A stretch of DNA of 64,000 nucleotides. Origin: Marivirga aurantiaca. GTDB taxonomy: Bacteria > Bacteroidota > Bacteroidia > Cytophagales > Cyclobacteriaceae. Under the pieces are notes generated by a model, which ran no database searches, had not been told where the DNA came from, and saw only the letters and a program-made list of their open reading frames with translations. Shown one piece after another: positions 8,687-16,809 of this stretch. The translations under genes and the position numbers were made by a program. Position 1 is the stretch's first letter. The number at the start of each line of letters is the position of its first letter. The stretch lies in NCBI RefSeq assembly GCF_016679925.1, contig NZ_JAEQBW010000001.1, forward strand, positions 186,001-250,000, read 5' to 3'.

Positions 8687-9235
8687 ATGCCAACAACCAT
8701 AGAACTCATAAAAGGTTGCCAAAAAGGTGACAGAAAGAGTCAATACCAGCTCTACCAACAATTTGCCTCAGGCATGATGGCTGTTGCTATGCGCTATTCA
8801 AAGTCAACGCAAGAGTCTGAGGATATATTACAAGAGGGATTTATTAAAGTGTTTCAAAATATTAAAAATTTTAGGCAAGATTCAAGTCTTGGCTATTGGA
8901 TCAAGCGAATTATCATCAATACTGCTTTAAACCATCAGCGAAATAAACTTTACCTCTACCCAATGGTAGATGTAGATGAGTTGAAGGATGGTTTAAGTTC
9001 TGTATCTGTGGAAAACATGGCAGTTGATGATTTAATGGACTTAGTACAAAAATTACCAACAGGATGCCAGGTAATATTTAATTTGTATGCTGTAGAAGGT
9101 TATCAACATAAGGAAATCGCTAAAATGTTATCCATAAGTGAAGGTACATCGAAGTCGCAATATTCCAGGGCAAGAAATTTATTAATGGATTTATTAGAAA
9201 AGCAAAGTAAGTGGGGGAATGAAAGAGTTCGATAA
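8687..9235 (+). CDS. ECF-type RNA polymerase sigma factor
   Basis: 182 residues with sigma-70 region 2 (about 25-90: the ESEDILQEGFIKVFQNIKNF stretch, then LGYWIKRIIINTALNHQR) and region 4 (about 120-175: LPTGCQVIFNLYAVEGYQHKEIAKMLSISEGTSKSQYSRAR, the -35-binding helix-turn-helix). There are no regions 1 or 3, so it is an extracytoplasmic-function sigma factor. It overlaps the next gene by 17 bp, which implies translational coupling with a likely anti-sigma partner. It is divergent from the T9SS plug gene. Confidence 0.9.
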   Translation: MPTTIELIKGCQKGDRKSQYQLYQQFASGMMAVAMRYSKSTQESEDILQEGFIKVFQNIKNFRQDSSLGYWIKRIIINTALNHQRNKLYLYPMVDVDELKDGLSSVSVENMAVDDLMDLVQKLPTGCQVIFNLYAVEGYQHKEIAKMLSISEGTSKSQYSRARNLLMDLLEKQSKWGNERVR

Positions 9236-10724
9236 AGATAAAGATTTATTCAATACTTCTGTCAGAAGGAAGTTCAATGAGGCAAAAGTTGAACCTTCTT
9301 CTAATGTATGGGAGGGAATTGAAGCGGAGTTGCTTAAGCATGACAATGTGAAAATGCAAAGAAAGGCCGTTTTTTATAGAAATGTGGCCGCAGCAGTTTT
9401 ACTAATTGCAGTAGTTTCTATTTATTTTAACCTACAGGGAGTAAAATTCCAGGGGCAGGAAAGTAAAATAGAAACCATAGATCTTTCCAATTCATTGGTG
9501 CAATGGGAAAATAATGGTTCCGATATATTGGCAGAGATAAAAAGTCCTAAAGCACTATCTGAATCTCAAACAGAAAGCGATAACGGTATAGGAATAGCTG
9601 GGCAAAATGAAGTTACGAGGGGTAGGGCTACTAAGTTGGAAAAGAAAGATGTTCTTGATGTTTCTGGCGGAAGTGATGAGAATTTTATCAGTAATAACAG
9701 AAAGGATGCAGGTTCATCTTCTTTTGCTATAGCGGGTAACGAATCCGGTAATCAGGTAGGTGTTTATGAAATTAATAAAGCTACTTCGCCTCCTATTAAT
9801 CAAGATCAGAATGGCTTGAGTAGGCTAACCGCTCTTTCTCCTTCCGCGCTTGAAATCAATGAGCTGAAGTTAGCAGATGTGGATATAAAAGATGTTTCTT
9901 ATTTTGCTGTCAGCAGTCTTGATAAGGATAAAAACAATTCTAACATTGCTTTTCAGTCAGCTTTTAACCTGGGCTCCAGTAGTTTTAACCCTAATACCAA
10001 TATTACTTCAGGACCACTTCAGTCTTCCTTTTCAGCTCTCAATACACCCGGTACTTCAGGCAGGTCATTAACAGGGAGTGATGTACAATATAGTAAAGAA
10101 AGAGAATTGGTTGAAAGCCTGAGCTCAGCTCCCATCAATAGTAACTTATCAATGACTTTTGGTGTGCATGCAGGTCTTAGTATCAATGAAAGGTGGAAAA
10201 TAAAAAGTGGGTTGCAATATGGTAACTACCGAACTTCTTCTCAGAGTAGCGCGGTAGTAAGAGATGTTAACAGTGATGAGCTTTACCCTTATCATGGAGC
10301 TAGTAGCTCAACAGAATTGTCGGATGGTAAAATAATCAATGTTACATCTGAATATGACTTGTATAATGATTTTCAGATCCTTTCCGTGCCCTTATTGGTT
10401 TCCTATAAGTTTATAGACCGGAAATTTGGAATTGGCCTGGTTGGAGGAGCCAGTGCTGATTTTCTCCTTAAGAACACGATTCGAGGGGGGAGCGATCAGA
10501 TTTCTGACATTTCCTTTGATCAAAATGATAGAAAGTCCTATAAGAATTCTTTTTATAGTGCCTTGGCAGGTGTTGAATTTAGCTATTCTTTTTCAAAGAA
10601 TTATGCCATCAGTTTAACTCCAACCTATAAAAAAGCTTTAACAAATATCACCAATGATGGCGCAAGTTTTAACAGTACTCCTGATTTTATTAGCCTGGAT
10701 ATGAGTATCCAATATATGTTTTAA
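9219..10724 (+). CDS. Membrane-anchored anti-sigma-like protein with C-terminal outer-membrane-barrel-like domain
   Basis: 501 residues. Residues 1-50 are charged and contain SSNVWEGIEAELL (28-39), a motif common at the N-terminus of Bacteroidota anti-sigma proteins. One transmembrane helix lies at about 54-71. A long Ser/Asn/Asp-rich linker (75-290) follows. From about 300 onward the chain looks like a small outer-membrane barrel (FGVHAGLSINERWKIKSGLQYG and a terminal FISLDMSIQYMF ending in aromatic Phe). The 17-bp overlap with the sigma factor supports a regulatory pair. A single inner-membrane helix joined to an outer-membrane-type domain is odd; the protein may span the periplasm. Direct function is unproven. 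Confidence 0.6.
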   Translation: MKEFDKDKDLFNTSVRRKFNEAKVEPSSNVWEGIEAELLKHDNVKMQRKAVFYRNVAAAVLLIAVVSIYFNLQGVKFQGQESKIETIDLSNSLVQWENNGSDILAEIKSPKALSESQTESDNGIGIAGQNEVTRGRATKLEKKDVLDVSGGSDENFISNNRKDAGSSSFAIAGNESGNQVGVYEINKATSPPINQDQNGLSRLTALSPSALEINELKLADVDIKDVSYFAVSSLDKDKNNSNIAFQSAFNLGSSSFNPNTNITSGPLQSSFSALNTPGTSGRSLTGSDVQYSKERELVESLSSAPINSNLSMTFGVHAGLSINERWKIKSGLQYGNYRTSSQSSAVVRDVNSDELYPYHGASSSTELSDGKIINVTSEYDLYNDFQILSVPLLVSYKFIDRKFGIGLVGGASADFLLKNTIRGGSDQISDISFDQNDRKSYKNSFYSALAGVEFSYSFSKNYAISLTPTYKKALTNITNDGASFNSTPDFISLDMSIQYMF

Positions 10725-10797
10725 GCTATGTGATTATTGGATTTGGCTTTTCTTTCCCTGAAGGGATAGGCAGCATGAAACGGTGAACAATGTGTTT

Positions 10798-11223
10798 TTA
10801 ATTATCTTTTTCATCTCTATTGGAAAGTTCATCTTTATTGGACTCAAATTCTAAGTCGATATTGTTAAAATCGTAGGCTGAACCCACAAAATCAGCTGAT
10901 TTACCATATTCTACAATAGGAGTCTTCAAAATATCAGGGTTGTTTTTTATCAATACGAGGATGTCGTTGGTTTCCAATTGGGAATCTGTTAAGTTATCTT
11001 TATAGAATTCACTTTCTTCATCTAGTAGTTCTCCAACATGTACATTTAATTTCCCGGCTAGTTCGGCCAATTGCCTTTCTGTGAGGGTTTGTTTATATAT
11101 GTCTACTTCGTTAATGTAGTGCTTGTCTAAAGATTTAATATAAGCTAAAGTCTTTCTTTCCTTAATTTGGTTACTATTATAAATGAACCTGACTTCCATA
11201 TGTTTCTTTTTGTTTAGTGCCAT
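10798..11223 (-). CDS. Arsenate-reductase-fold (ArsC/Spx-like) protein lacking all cysteines
   Basis: 141 residues. The pattern of the ArsC/Spx thioredoxin-like fold is clear: FIYNSNQIKERKTLAYIKSL at 13-32, DIYKQTLTERQLAELAGKL, and NNPDILKTPIVEYG at 94-107, where active enzymes have NPxLLxRPI. The catalytic cysteine position is not cysteine (Ile20 in YNSNQIKER), the conserved Arg before Pro-Ile is Thr101, and the whole chain contains no cysteine. It therefore cannot be a classical arsenate reductase. An acidic tail follows the domain. It might act like Spx, which binds RNA polymerase, or as a binding scaffold. Convergent with the preceding gene. Confidence 0.6.
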   Translation of the reverse strand: MALNKKKHMEVRFIYNSNQIKERKTLAYIKSLDKHYINEVDIYKQTLTERQLAELAGKLNVHVGELLDEESEFYKDNLTDSQLETNDILVLIKNNPDILKTPIVEYGKSADFVGSAYDFNNIDLEFESNKDELSNRDEKDN

Positions 11224-11300
11224 ACAAGTATATTAACTAAAAAAAAGAACTGAGGTTTCAAAGAATGATTTTCTGTAAAAGGAAATTAAAAGAGGAAGGA

Positions 11301-11990
11301 TTAAAATATATTCAACCTGAATTTTAAATACAAATTTATTTCCGGATTAAGGGAGGTGTTCGTCATACCATAACCCGGGATTCTTTTTGTGTCTATTTTT
11401 TCGAAATCTTCATATTCCAAAAAGCTTTTTAGCCGAAGCCTAAAACCTATAGACATGAAATCTTTTATATCTTTCCCAAAAACCCTTTTAACTTCTTTCT
11501 CGGAGTTGATCACGAATTCAAACCACTGAGCAGATAAATTTGTTCTGTCTACTTCATCATTTTCATTGGGGAAAATAGGGTTTTCAATGCTGAAATGGAT
11601 AGACTCGTCAAATTGAGCCTGTGAATAGCGAATTCCCAGAAGTAAGTAATTTCCTGGTGTTACAGTAAGATGGTAGTCAGTACCTATTCTAAAATAATCT
11701 CCTTTTGAGCTATAATCAGCATTTTTATAAGCATCATCAGGAGTAAGTGTGGCCAGTCCATATTCACCAACGAGTGATACCCTCTCATAGAATTTAAAAT
11801 TGACAGCAGCTTCCCATTTTTCGCTTTCATCCAATAATAGCGTATGGAGCTTTAAGTAGTCTAAAGACAGGCCTAATGCTAACTTATTGACTTTTTCTGG
11901 CATAGCTTCTTCTTCCGTTTGTCCATATGAAGTAAGCGGATGTGCCAATAAGGCAATAGCTATTAAAATAATATAGTTATATCTCAACAT
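11301..11990 (-). CDS. Outer-membrane beta-barrel protein, DUF6048-like
   Basis: About 229 residues from the ATG at 11990; an upstream ATG at 12020 would extend deeper into the preceding gene. The signal peptide ends near SYGQ. The remainder is strand-rich and ends YLKFRLNIF, with a terminal aromatic as in outer-membrane barrels. Its pairing with the upstream cysteine-anchored lipoprotein gene, which it overlaps by 14 bp, matches the DUF6452/DUF6048 gene pair seen in Bacteroidota. Function is unknown; a role in envelope structure is a guess. Confidence 0.5.
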   Translation of the reverse strand: MLRYNYIILIAIALLAHPLTSYGQTEEEAMPEKVNKLALGLSLDYLKLHTLLLDESEKWEAAVNFKFYERVSLVGEYGLATLTPDDAYKNADYSSKGDYFRIGTDYHLTVTPGNYLLLGIRYSQAQFDESIHFSIENPIFPNENDEVDRTNLSAQWFEFVINSEKEVKRVFGKDIKDFMSIGFRLRLKSFLEYEDFEKIDTKRIPGYGMTNTSLNPEINLYLKFRLNIF

Positions 11991-12621
11991 AAATTTGTAG
12001 TTCGTTACTGCTGCATTCAATAATAGGAGTACAGCCTCTGGGAGATATTAAGGACTCGAATTCATGAGTGATAACCTGAAGGTTAGAAGCCTTTTTAGTG
12101 ATTTTGCTATTGAGTACTGTGTCACTTAACTCGTAGGAGATTTTTAGATAATTTTCAAAATTGGCACCTTCAATTTGTATTTGATATTCCGACTCATTGG
12201 TATTGGTATTAATTGGGATTTTGAACCGGGTCAAACTATCTCCACCATTTTGGTTGATGAACAAGCCTTCTTCCCCATTGATAGAGTGAATACTGATTAA
12301 CCTGTTTTTTGTAGTAGTAATAAGGTTCTTTATATAGGTAAGAGACTGCTGACTAGCAGTTTTTTCACTGTTCAATGAATCGATGATAGGTGCATTGGCA
12401 GGATCTTTTATTAAATTGTCTATTGCTTTTATTTCAGCCACCAGTGCACTGCTATCTGTTCTTAGCGTGTCCAGAGAGGTTTTATTGAGGATACTTAAAT
12501 TGAAGTAAGGGTAAGCATTCTCCGGTCCGCAGTCATAGCAAGGTTCGCAGGCAGTAAATAGAATAGCAGCCAGGGCGGTAATTTTAAGAAAGCTTAATGG
12601 GGTGTTGAATTTCATATGCAC
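11977..12621 (-). CDS. Lipoprotein, DUF6452-like
   Basis: 214 residues. The N-terminus is a lipoprotein signal with lipobox LFTAC and a cysteine-rich start to the mature protein (CEPCYDCG). A heptad-like segment (about 55-110, IKAIDNLIK...SEKTASQQSLTYIKNLI) suggests a short coiled coil, followed by a beta-rich part. Two more cysteines lie near the C-terminus (RGCTPIIEC), so disulfides are possible. It is translated just before, and overlaps, the DUF6048-like gene. I recognise the pairing rather than a strong motif, and the function is unknown. Confidence 0.45.
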   Translation of the reverse strand: MHMKFNTPLSFLKITALAAILFTACEPCYDCGPENAYPYFNLSILNKTSLDTLRTDSSALVAEIKAIDNLIKDPANAPIIDSLNSEKTASQQSLTYIKNLITTTKNRLISIHSINGEEGLFINQNGGDSLTRFKIPINTNTNESEYQIQIEGANFENYLKISYELSDTVLNSKITKKASNLQVITHEFESLISPRGCTPIIECSSNELQIYVEI

Positions 12622-12704
12622 GAAATTACATTTTCTATTTTATTATTCCTTTTATGAACTGTTGATTTTTATAGCATTACAAAAATTGCGCCTGATTTTC
12701 AATA

Positions 12705-13385
12705 CTACTTTTGAAGGAAAGCAAAGCTGATAATGTTGGCACCCATTTGAAGTGCCTTTAATCTCACACTTTCCGGATCATTATGAATGCTTCTGTCTTC
12801 CCATCCATTTCCTAAGTCACTTTCATAGGAATAAAAGCATACAAGTCTGCCTTCATATACTATTCCAAACCCTTGGGCCGGCTTGCCATCATGTTCATGA
12901 ATTTTTGGTAATCCGTTATCAAACTTAAATTTTTGATGATAAATAGGATGATCAAACGGAATTTCCACAAATTCCAGATCCGGAAATACTTTTTTCATTT
13001 CAATTCGGATGAATTGATCCAAACCATAGTTATCATCAATATGCAGGAAGCCTCCTGCTATTAGGTAGTTTCGTAAATTTTCCGCTTCTGTATCAGAAAA
13101 AACCACATTCCCATGGCCCGTCATGTAGATGAGAGGATATTGATAAAGTTCCTTACTGCCTACCTCAACCACAAAGTCCTTGTTGTTAATTGTAGTGTTT
13201 AATTTTTCATTACAGAAGCTGATAAGGTTTGGCAAGGCAGTTTTATTGGCGTACCAATCACCACCTCCATTATATTTCAGCTTCGCTATTTTTAAATTTT
13301 GTGCATTTAAGGAAAAGACAAAAAATAACATTAAGCTAAAGAGGAAACTTATTTTTTGTATTGTATTACTCACAGATTTCTTCAA
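12705..13385 (-). CDS. Secreted DUF4159 protein
   Basis: 226 residues with a signal peptide ending near SLNAQ. The mature part matches DUF4159: AKLKYNGGGDWYANKTALPNLISF, YPLIYMTGHGNVVFSDTEAENLRNYLIAGGFLHIDDNYG, then a C-terminal block with ESDLGNGWEDRSIHNDPE. The fold resembles glutamine-amidotransferase-like domains but lacks an obvious nucleophile. The biochemical role is unknown. It overlaps the preceding HAD gene by 20 bp on the same strand, so the two are probably one transcript. Confidence 0.75.
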   Translation of the reverse strand: MKKSVSNTIQKISFLFSLMLFFVFSLNAQNLKIAKLKYNGGGDWYANKTALPNLISFCNEKLNTTINNKDFVVEVGSKELYQYPLIYMTGHGNVVFSDTEAENLRNYLIAGGFLHIDDNYGLDQFIRIEMKKVFPDLEFVEIPFDHPIYHQKFKFDNGLPKIHEHDGKPAQGFGIVYEGRLVCFYSYESDLGNGWEDRSIHNDPESVRLKALQMGANIISFAFLQK

Positions 13386-14013
13386 AGTTTTTTATCTTTA
13401 ATAATATGTCGTTAGGTAATTCTTCTTCTTTCAAGGAAGTGTATAGGCCTACTACATCCATACCTGCAGCTTTTGCAGATTTAATACCTGCCAACGCATC
13501 CTCAAATACAACGCAATCCTTAGGAGAAATATTCAATAAATTGGAGGCTTTCAAATAAATTTGTGGATCAGGCTTGCCTTTTATCACCATTGTGCTGTCA
13601 ACTATCGCATCAAAGTAATGGCGGATGTTCAGGCCATCCAGGGTGAAATCTGCATTGGCTGTAATAGCTGAGGTAGCAACAGCCATTTTCATACCGCTCT
13701 TCTTGGCTAATTGAAGAAAATCAGACAATCCCTGTGTGGGTGTAATATGGGCTGCATAGAGGTTACGATAAATTTGTTCCTTTTCTTCAGATAAAGCCAT
13801 TATCTCAGCTTTTGAGGCACCAGGCTTTAGTTCCATCACTAATTCTTGTATGGTTCTGCCATTCAAGTGGGTTTGAAAATATTCAGTAGTGATTTCTTTT
13901 CCGAATTGCTTTAAAAATTCTTTTAAAGCATCAATATGATAGGAAATGTTGTCTACTATAACACCATCCATATCGAATATGAATGCTTTTTTATTTTTTA
14001 ATAATGGATGCAT
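13366..14013 (-). CDS. HAD-family phosphatase/beta-phosphoglucomutase-like
   Basis: 215 residues. HAD motif I is DMDGVIVD (D14 nucleophile, D16 acid/base), motif II is in VATSA, the motif III lysine lies in KGKPDPQIYLKA, and motif IV is VFEDALAGIKSAKAAGM. The helical cap between motifs I and II (about 20-85) makes it a subfamily IA enzyme of the beta-phosphoglucomutase/phosphonatase group. It hydrolyses or transfers phosphate on a small metabolite; the substrate cannot be deduced. It overlaps the DUF4159 gene by 20 bp. Confidence 0.88.
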   Translation of the reverse strand: MHPLLKNKKAFIFDMDGVIVDNISYHIDALKEFLKQFGKEITTEYFQTHLNGRTIQELVMELKPGASKAEIMALSEEKEQIYRNLYAAHITPTQGLSDFLQLAKKSGMKMAVATSAITANADFTLDGLNIRHYFDAIVDSTMVIKGKPDPQIYLKASNLLNISPKDCVVFEDALAGIKSAKAAGMDVVGLYTSLKEEELPNDILLKIKNFEEICE

Positions 14014-14078
14014 TTAAAAATGTGGTTAAAATATTTAAAGTGAATATAGAGTCAATAAATTGAAAAGCAATGATGAAC

Positions 14079-15185
14079 TTAGACCATCTGATATCTTTTT
14101 CCCGGCAGGGATTTAATAATTCCCTGAAACTCCAATGTGAGCAAAACAGAAGCAAGTCGGTTTAAATTCACCTGACTTTTGATACTTAGAATGTCCAAAG
14201 GTAGCACACGATTGTTTTGAAGCAAGGTATTTATTACGTTTTGCTCTTCTTCATTAAAAGAAGAAAGGTCAATTACTTTTTGTTTGATTGCTGCCTGGTT
14301 TTCCAACTCCCAATTCATAAGATAAAGCACATCTTCTGCTGTCTCCACTAAATGTGCTTTATTTTTTTTAATTAATTTATTGCAGCCTTCCGAATAGGTA
14401 TCATTTACCCTGCCCGGGAAAGCCGCTACTTCACGATCGTATGAGTTGGCCAATTCAGCGGTAATAAGTGCCCCGCCTTTTTTTGCAGCTTCCACCACCA
14501 CAACCAGATCTGCCATGCCTGCAATAATCCTGTTTCTTGCAGGAAAATTAAAAGCATCTGGTTTTGAGCCAAAAGCCTGCTCGGTTATGAGACCTCCTTT
14601 TCCCATCATTTCCTCGGAAGTAGTGCGGTGCGCAGCAGGATAGACTACGTCTATGCCTGATCCCATCACTGCAAAGGTGGTTAAATTATTTTTTAAGGCA
14701 TTTCTATGAGCATGAATGTCTATGCCGTAAGCCAGTCCGCTAAGGATTACAGGATCCAAAGGAGATAGCCCAGCAATAATATCTTCTGTGAGTTTTTTAC
14801 CATATTCTGTGGCATTCCTTGTACCTATTACAGCAATGGTGGGTTTCTTTTCCTCCGGGGGAAATTTCCCTTTCGTATAAATTAAAGGAGGTGCATCAGG
14901 TATTTGCTTTAGCCGATAGGGATAGTCTTTTTCCAGATAACTAACTATCTTAACGTTGGCTTTTCTGGCTTTCTCAAATTCCTGGTTTGCCTTTTCCGAG
15001 ATTTCCCTGCTTAGTATGTTATTTACGGTGTGGTTGCCTATGCCAGGTATTTTTAATAATTTGGACTTGGGCCACTGCAAGACTGCCTGGGCTGAACCAG
15101 CATAGCTCACAAGGTTTTTTATAATTACATTTCCTATTTTGGGAATGAGGTGTAGTGTAAGCAAAGCATGTTTCTCTGCCTCCAT
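14079..15185 (-). CDS. dprA: DNA-processing protein DprA
   Basis: 368 residues, normal for DprA. An N-terminal helix-hairpin-helix region (about 10-65, with LLKIPGIGNHTV) is followed by the Rossmann-like DprA domain: VIGTRNATEYG, ILSGLAYGIDIHAHRNAL, VMGSGIDVVYPA, and RNRIIAGMADLVVVVEA...GALITAELA. A C-terminal winged-helix domain (about 300-368) is present. DprA binds single-stranded DNA and loads RecA during natural transformation. The gene starts 3 bp after the MerR gene stop and is likely co-transcribed with it. Confidence 0.93.
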   Translation of the reverse strand: MEAEKHALLTLHLIPKIGNVIIKNLVSYAGSAQAVLQWPKSKLLKIPGIGNHTVNNILSREISEKANQEFEKARKANVKIVSYLEKDYPYRLKQIPDAPPLIYTKGKFPPEEKKPTIAVIGTRNATEYGKKLTEDIIAGLSPLDPVILSGLAYGIDIHAHRNALKNNLTTFAVMGSGIDVVYPAAHRTTSEEMMGKGGLITEQAFGSKPDAFNFPARNRIIAGMADLVVVVEAAKKGGALITAELANSYDREVAAFPGRVNDTYSEGCNKLIKKNKAHLVETAEDVLYLMNWELENQAAIKQKVIDLSSFNEEEQNVINTLLQNNRVLPLDILSIKSQVNLNRLASVLLTLEFQGIIKSLPGKRYQMV

Positions 15186-15188
15186 TGG

Positions 15189-15527
15189 TTATTGCAATTT
15201 CTCTCTTACTTCTGTTAAAAAATTTTTGATATTACGCAATGAGTCCAACATCTCCATTTTATCTTTCACCGCATGGACATCATTTTTTAACATGTCCTTG
15301 GCACCTTGCAGGGTAAACCCTTTTTCTTTCACTAAATGATATATCAACTTCACATTTTCAATGTCCTGCTTAGTGAATTGACGGTTCCCTTTTCTGTTTT
15401 TCTTGGGTTTGATAATGTCAAATTCACCCTCCCAAAATCGAATAAGCGATGTGGCTACGTCAAATTTTTCTGCTACTTCACCAATGGTGTAGTATTTTTT
15501 TTCTATTTCTTTTTCTATGTAAGGCAC
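15189..15527 (-). CDS. MerR-family transcriptional regulator
   Basis: 112 residues. The helix-turn-helix and wing of the MerR family are at about 11-75 (YYTIGEVAEKFDVATSLIRFWEGEF, then GNRQFTKQDIENVKLIYHLVKEKGFTLQGAKDML). A short C-terminal helix (about 80-110) would form the antiparallel dimer coil. No effector-binding domain or metal-binding cysteine is present, so the signal is unknown. It lies 7 bp downstream of the CapA-like gene and 3 bp upstream of dprA, in a tight same-strand cluster. Confidence 0.88.
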   Translation of the reverse strand: MPYIEKEIEKKYYTIGEVAEKFDVATSLIRFWEGEFDIIKPKKNRKGNRQFTKQDIENVKLIYHLVKEKGFTLQGAKDMLKNDVHAVKDKMEMLDSLRNIKNFLTEVREKLQ

Positions 15528-15533
15528 GTTATA

Positions 15534-16739
15534 TCAATATTGGTCATGAAGATAGCGAATATTCCCTTCCAGGTCAATTAAAATTTTCGATTCCGGAAAA
15601 TCACTTTCTGTTAATTCTTTTATTTTTAAGGCTGCACGATGCTGAGGGTCAATTGTTGGTATTCCTCCACCTACCTGAATAGCTGAAATTATTTTTCCTT
15701 CTATAAAAACCCCTTTACTATCTACCTGTATTTTCACAATAGGAGCTAAACCACTTTCTCCACTCAGGTTAAACCTGCCATAAGTAGCAAAGTTGCCTAA
15801 ACTATAGGCTATAAAGCGGTTTTTATAAACCTCTATTGCTCTGGCTACATGAGGGCCGTGCCCAAACACTATGTCTGCTCCCGCATCTATCACTTCATGA
15901 GAGAATTTATAAACATTCCCTCTGTTTTCACCATAAAACTCTTCTGTTTCGCGTGTCACATGTTGAAATTTCTTTCCTTCTGCTCCTCCATGAAATGATA
16001 CTATCACTATATCGGATAAGCTGTCTAAATGTTTCACAATTCCAACTGCTTCCGGTATATTATTGATACTTTGTGTGCCGTAATTGGGAGAAAAACTAAC
16101 AAAACCATAAGTGATGTTTTCTTTTTCAAAAATAGTGAAAGGATGGGTTAGTTGGCCCGAATGATGAATACCTAAGCTGTCCAGTACCCGCATAGTGTTT
16201 TTTCTGCCTTCGTCTCCAAAATCTCCCGCATGGTTATTGGCAAGGCTCATCAGGTCGAAACCAGCGTCTACATAATGTTGTACTAAATACTCCGGGCTTC
16301 TGAATAGATAGCAAAGGTCAGGGTTGGAACAATTCTTTTGAGTACCTCCTTCATTCAAAATCACACCTTCCTGGTTGCCGAAAGTAAGATCTGCATCCAA
16401 TAAAACCGGTTTTACATCAGCCAGCATGTGTTTGCCGGAGTCAATTGGCAAATAAGAACTATTAGGGAAATTTGTACCTATCATGATGTCACCAACGCCA
16501 ATAATATGTAAGGTGTCTTTCTTTACAGGATGCATACTTATTTTTACTGAATCCTGTAGTAGGGAACTGTCCACTGCAATAAGTGTACTGTCCGTTTGGG
16601 TTGATGATAAGCTGTCATTTTTTTGATGCTCAGTCGCTGCAGTTGCTGACTGATCATCTGTCTGAGAGCTTTTCTGGACTGTTTTACAAGCTACAAATGA
16701 GATACTAATAACAAGAAAGGTGAAAAAATTTCTTAACAT
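15534..16739 (-). CDS. CapA-family lipoprotein (poly-gamma-glutamate synthesis/PGA-cap type metallophosphatase fold)
   Basis: 401 residues. The N-terminus is a lipoprotein signal (ISISFVAC) followed by a Ser/Thr/Asp-rich linker to about residue 75. The CapA domain shows GVGDIMIGTNFP, LANNHAGDFGDEG, VSFHGGAEG and FGHGPHVARAIEVYKNRFIAYSLGNF, the metal-site motifs of this calcineurin-like fold. CapA homologues act in polyglutamate capsule production or more broadly on cell-wall glycopeptides; without capB/capC nearby a capsule role is not supported. Probably an outer-membrane-anchored periplasmic enzyme. Confidence 0.82.
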   Translation of the reverse strand: MLRNFFTFLVISISFVACKTVQKSSQTDDQSATAATEHQKNDSLSSTQTDSTLIAVDSSLLQDSVKISMHPVKKDTLHIIGVGDIMIGTNFPNSSYLPIDSGKHMLADVKPVLLDADLTFGNQEGVILNEGGTQKNCSNPDLCYLFRSPEYLVQHYVDAGFDLMSLANNHAGDFGDEGRKNTMRVLDSLGIHHSGQLTHPFTIFEKENITYGFVSFSPNYGTQSINNIPEAVGIVKHLDSLSDIVIVSFHGGAEGKKFQHVTRETEEFYGENRGNVYKFSHEVIDAGADIVFGHGPHVARAIEVYKNRFIAYSLGNFATYGRFNLSGESGLAPIVKIQVDSKGVFIEGKIISAIQVGGGIPTIDPQHRAALKIKELTESDFPESKILIDLEGNIRYLHDQY

Positions 16740-16750
16740 TTTAAAACAGG

Positions 16751-16783
16751 TAAAAAAAAAGCAGCCAGAAGACTGCTTTTATT
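16751..16783 (-). terminator. Intrinsic terminator after M23 peptidase gene
   Basis: Read on the minus strand, AAAAGCAG and CTGCTTTTTTTTT flank a short loop and end in a long T run. It lies just beyond the M23 peptidase stop codon, separating it from the CapA-like gene. Confidence 0.85.
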
Positions 16784-16809
16784 ATTATAAATTTTATTTC
16801 ATCAAATGA

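Noticed and set aside
7316-8761. Longer version of the T9SS plug protein
   Set aside because: It would overlap the divergent sigma-factor gene, and the signal sequence starts at the ATG at 8638.
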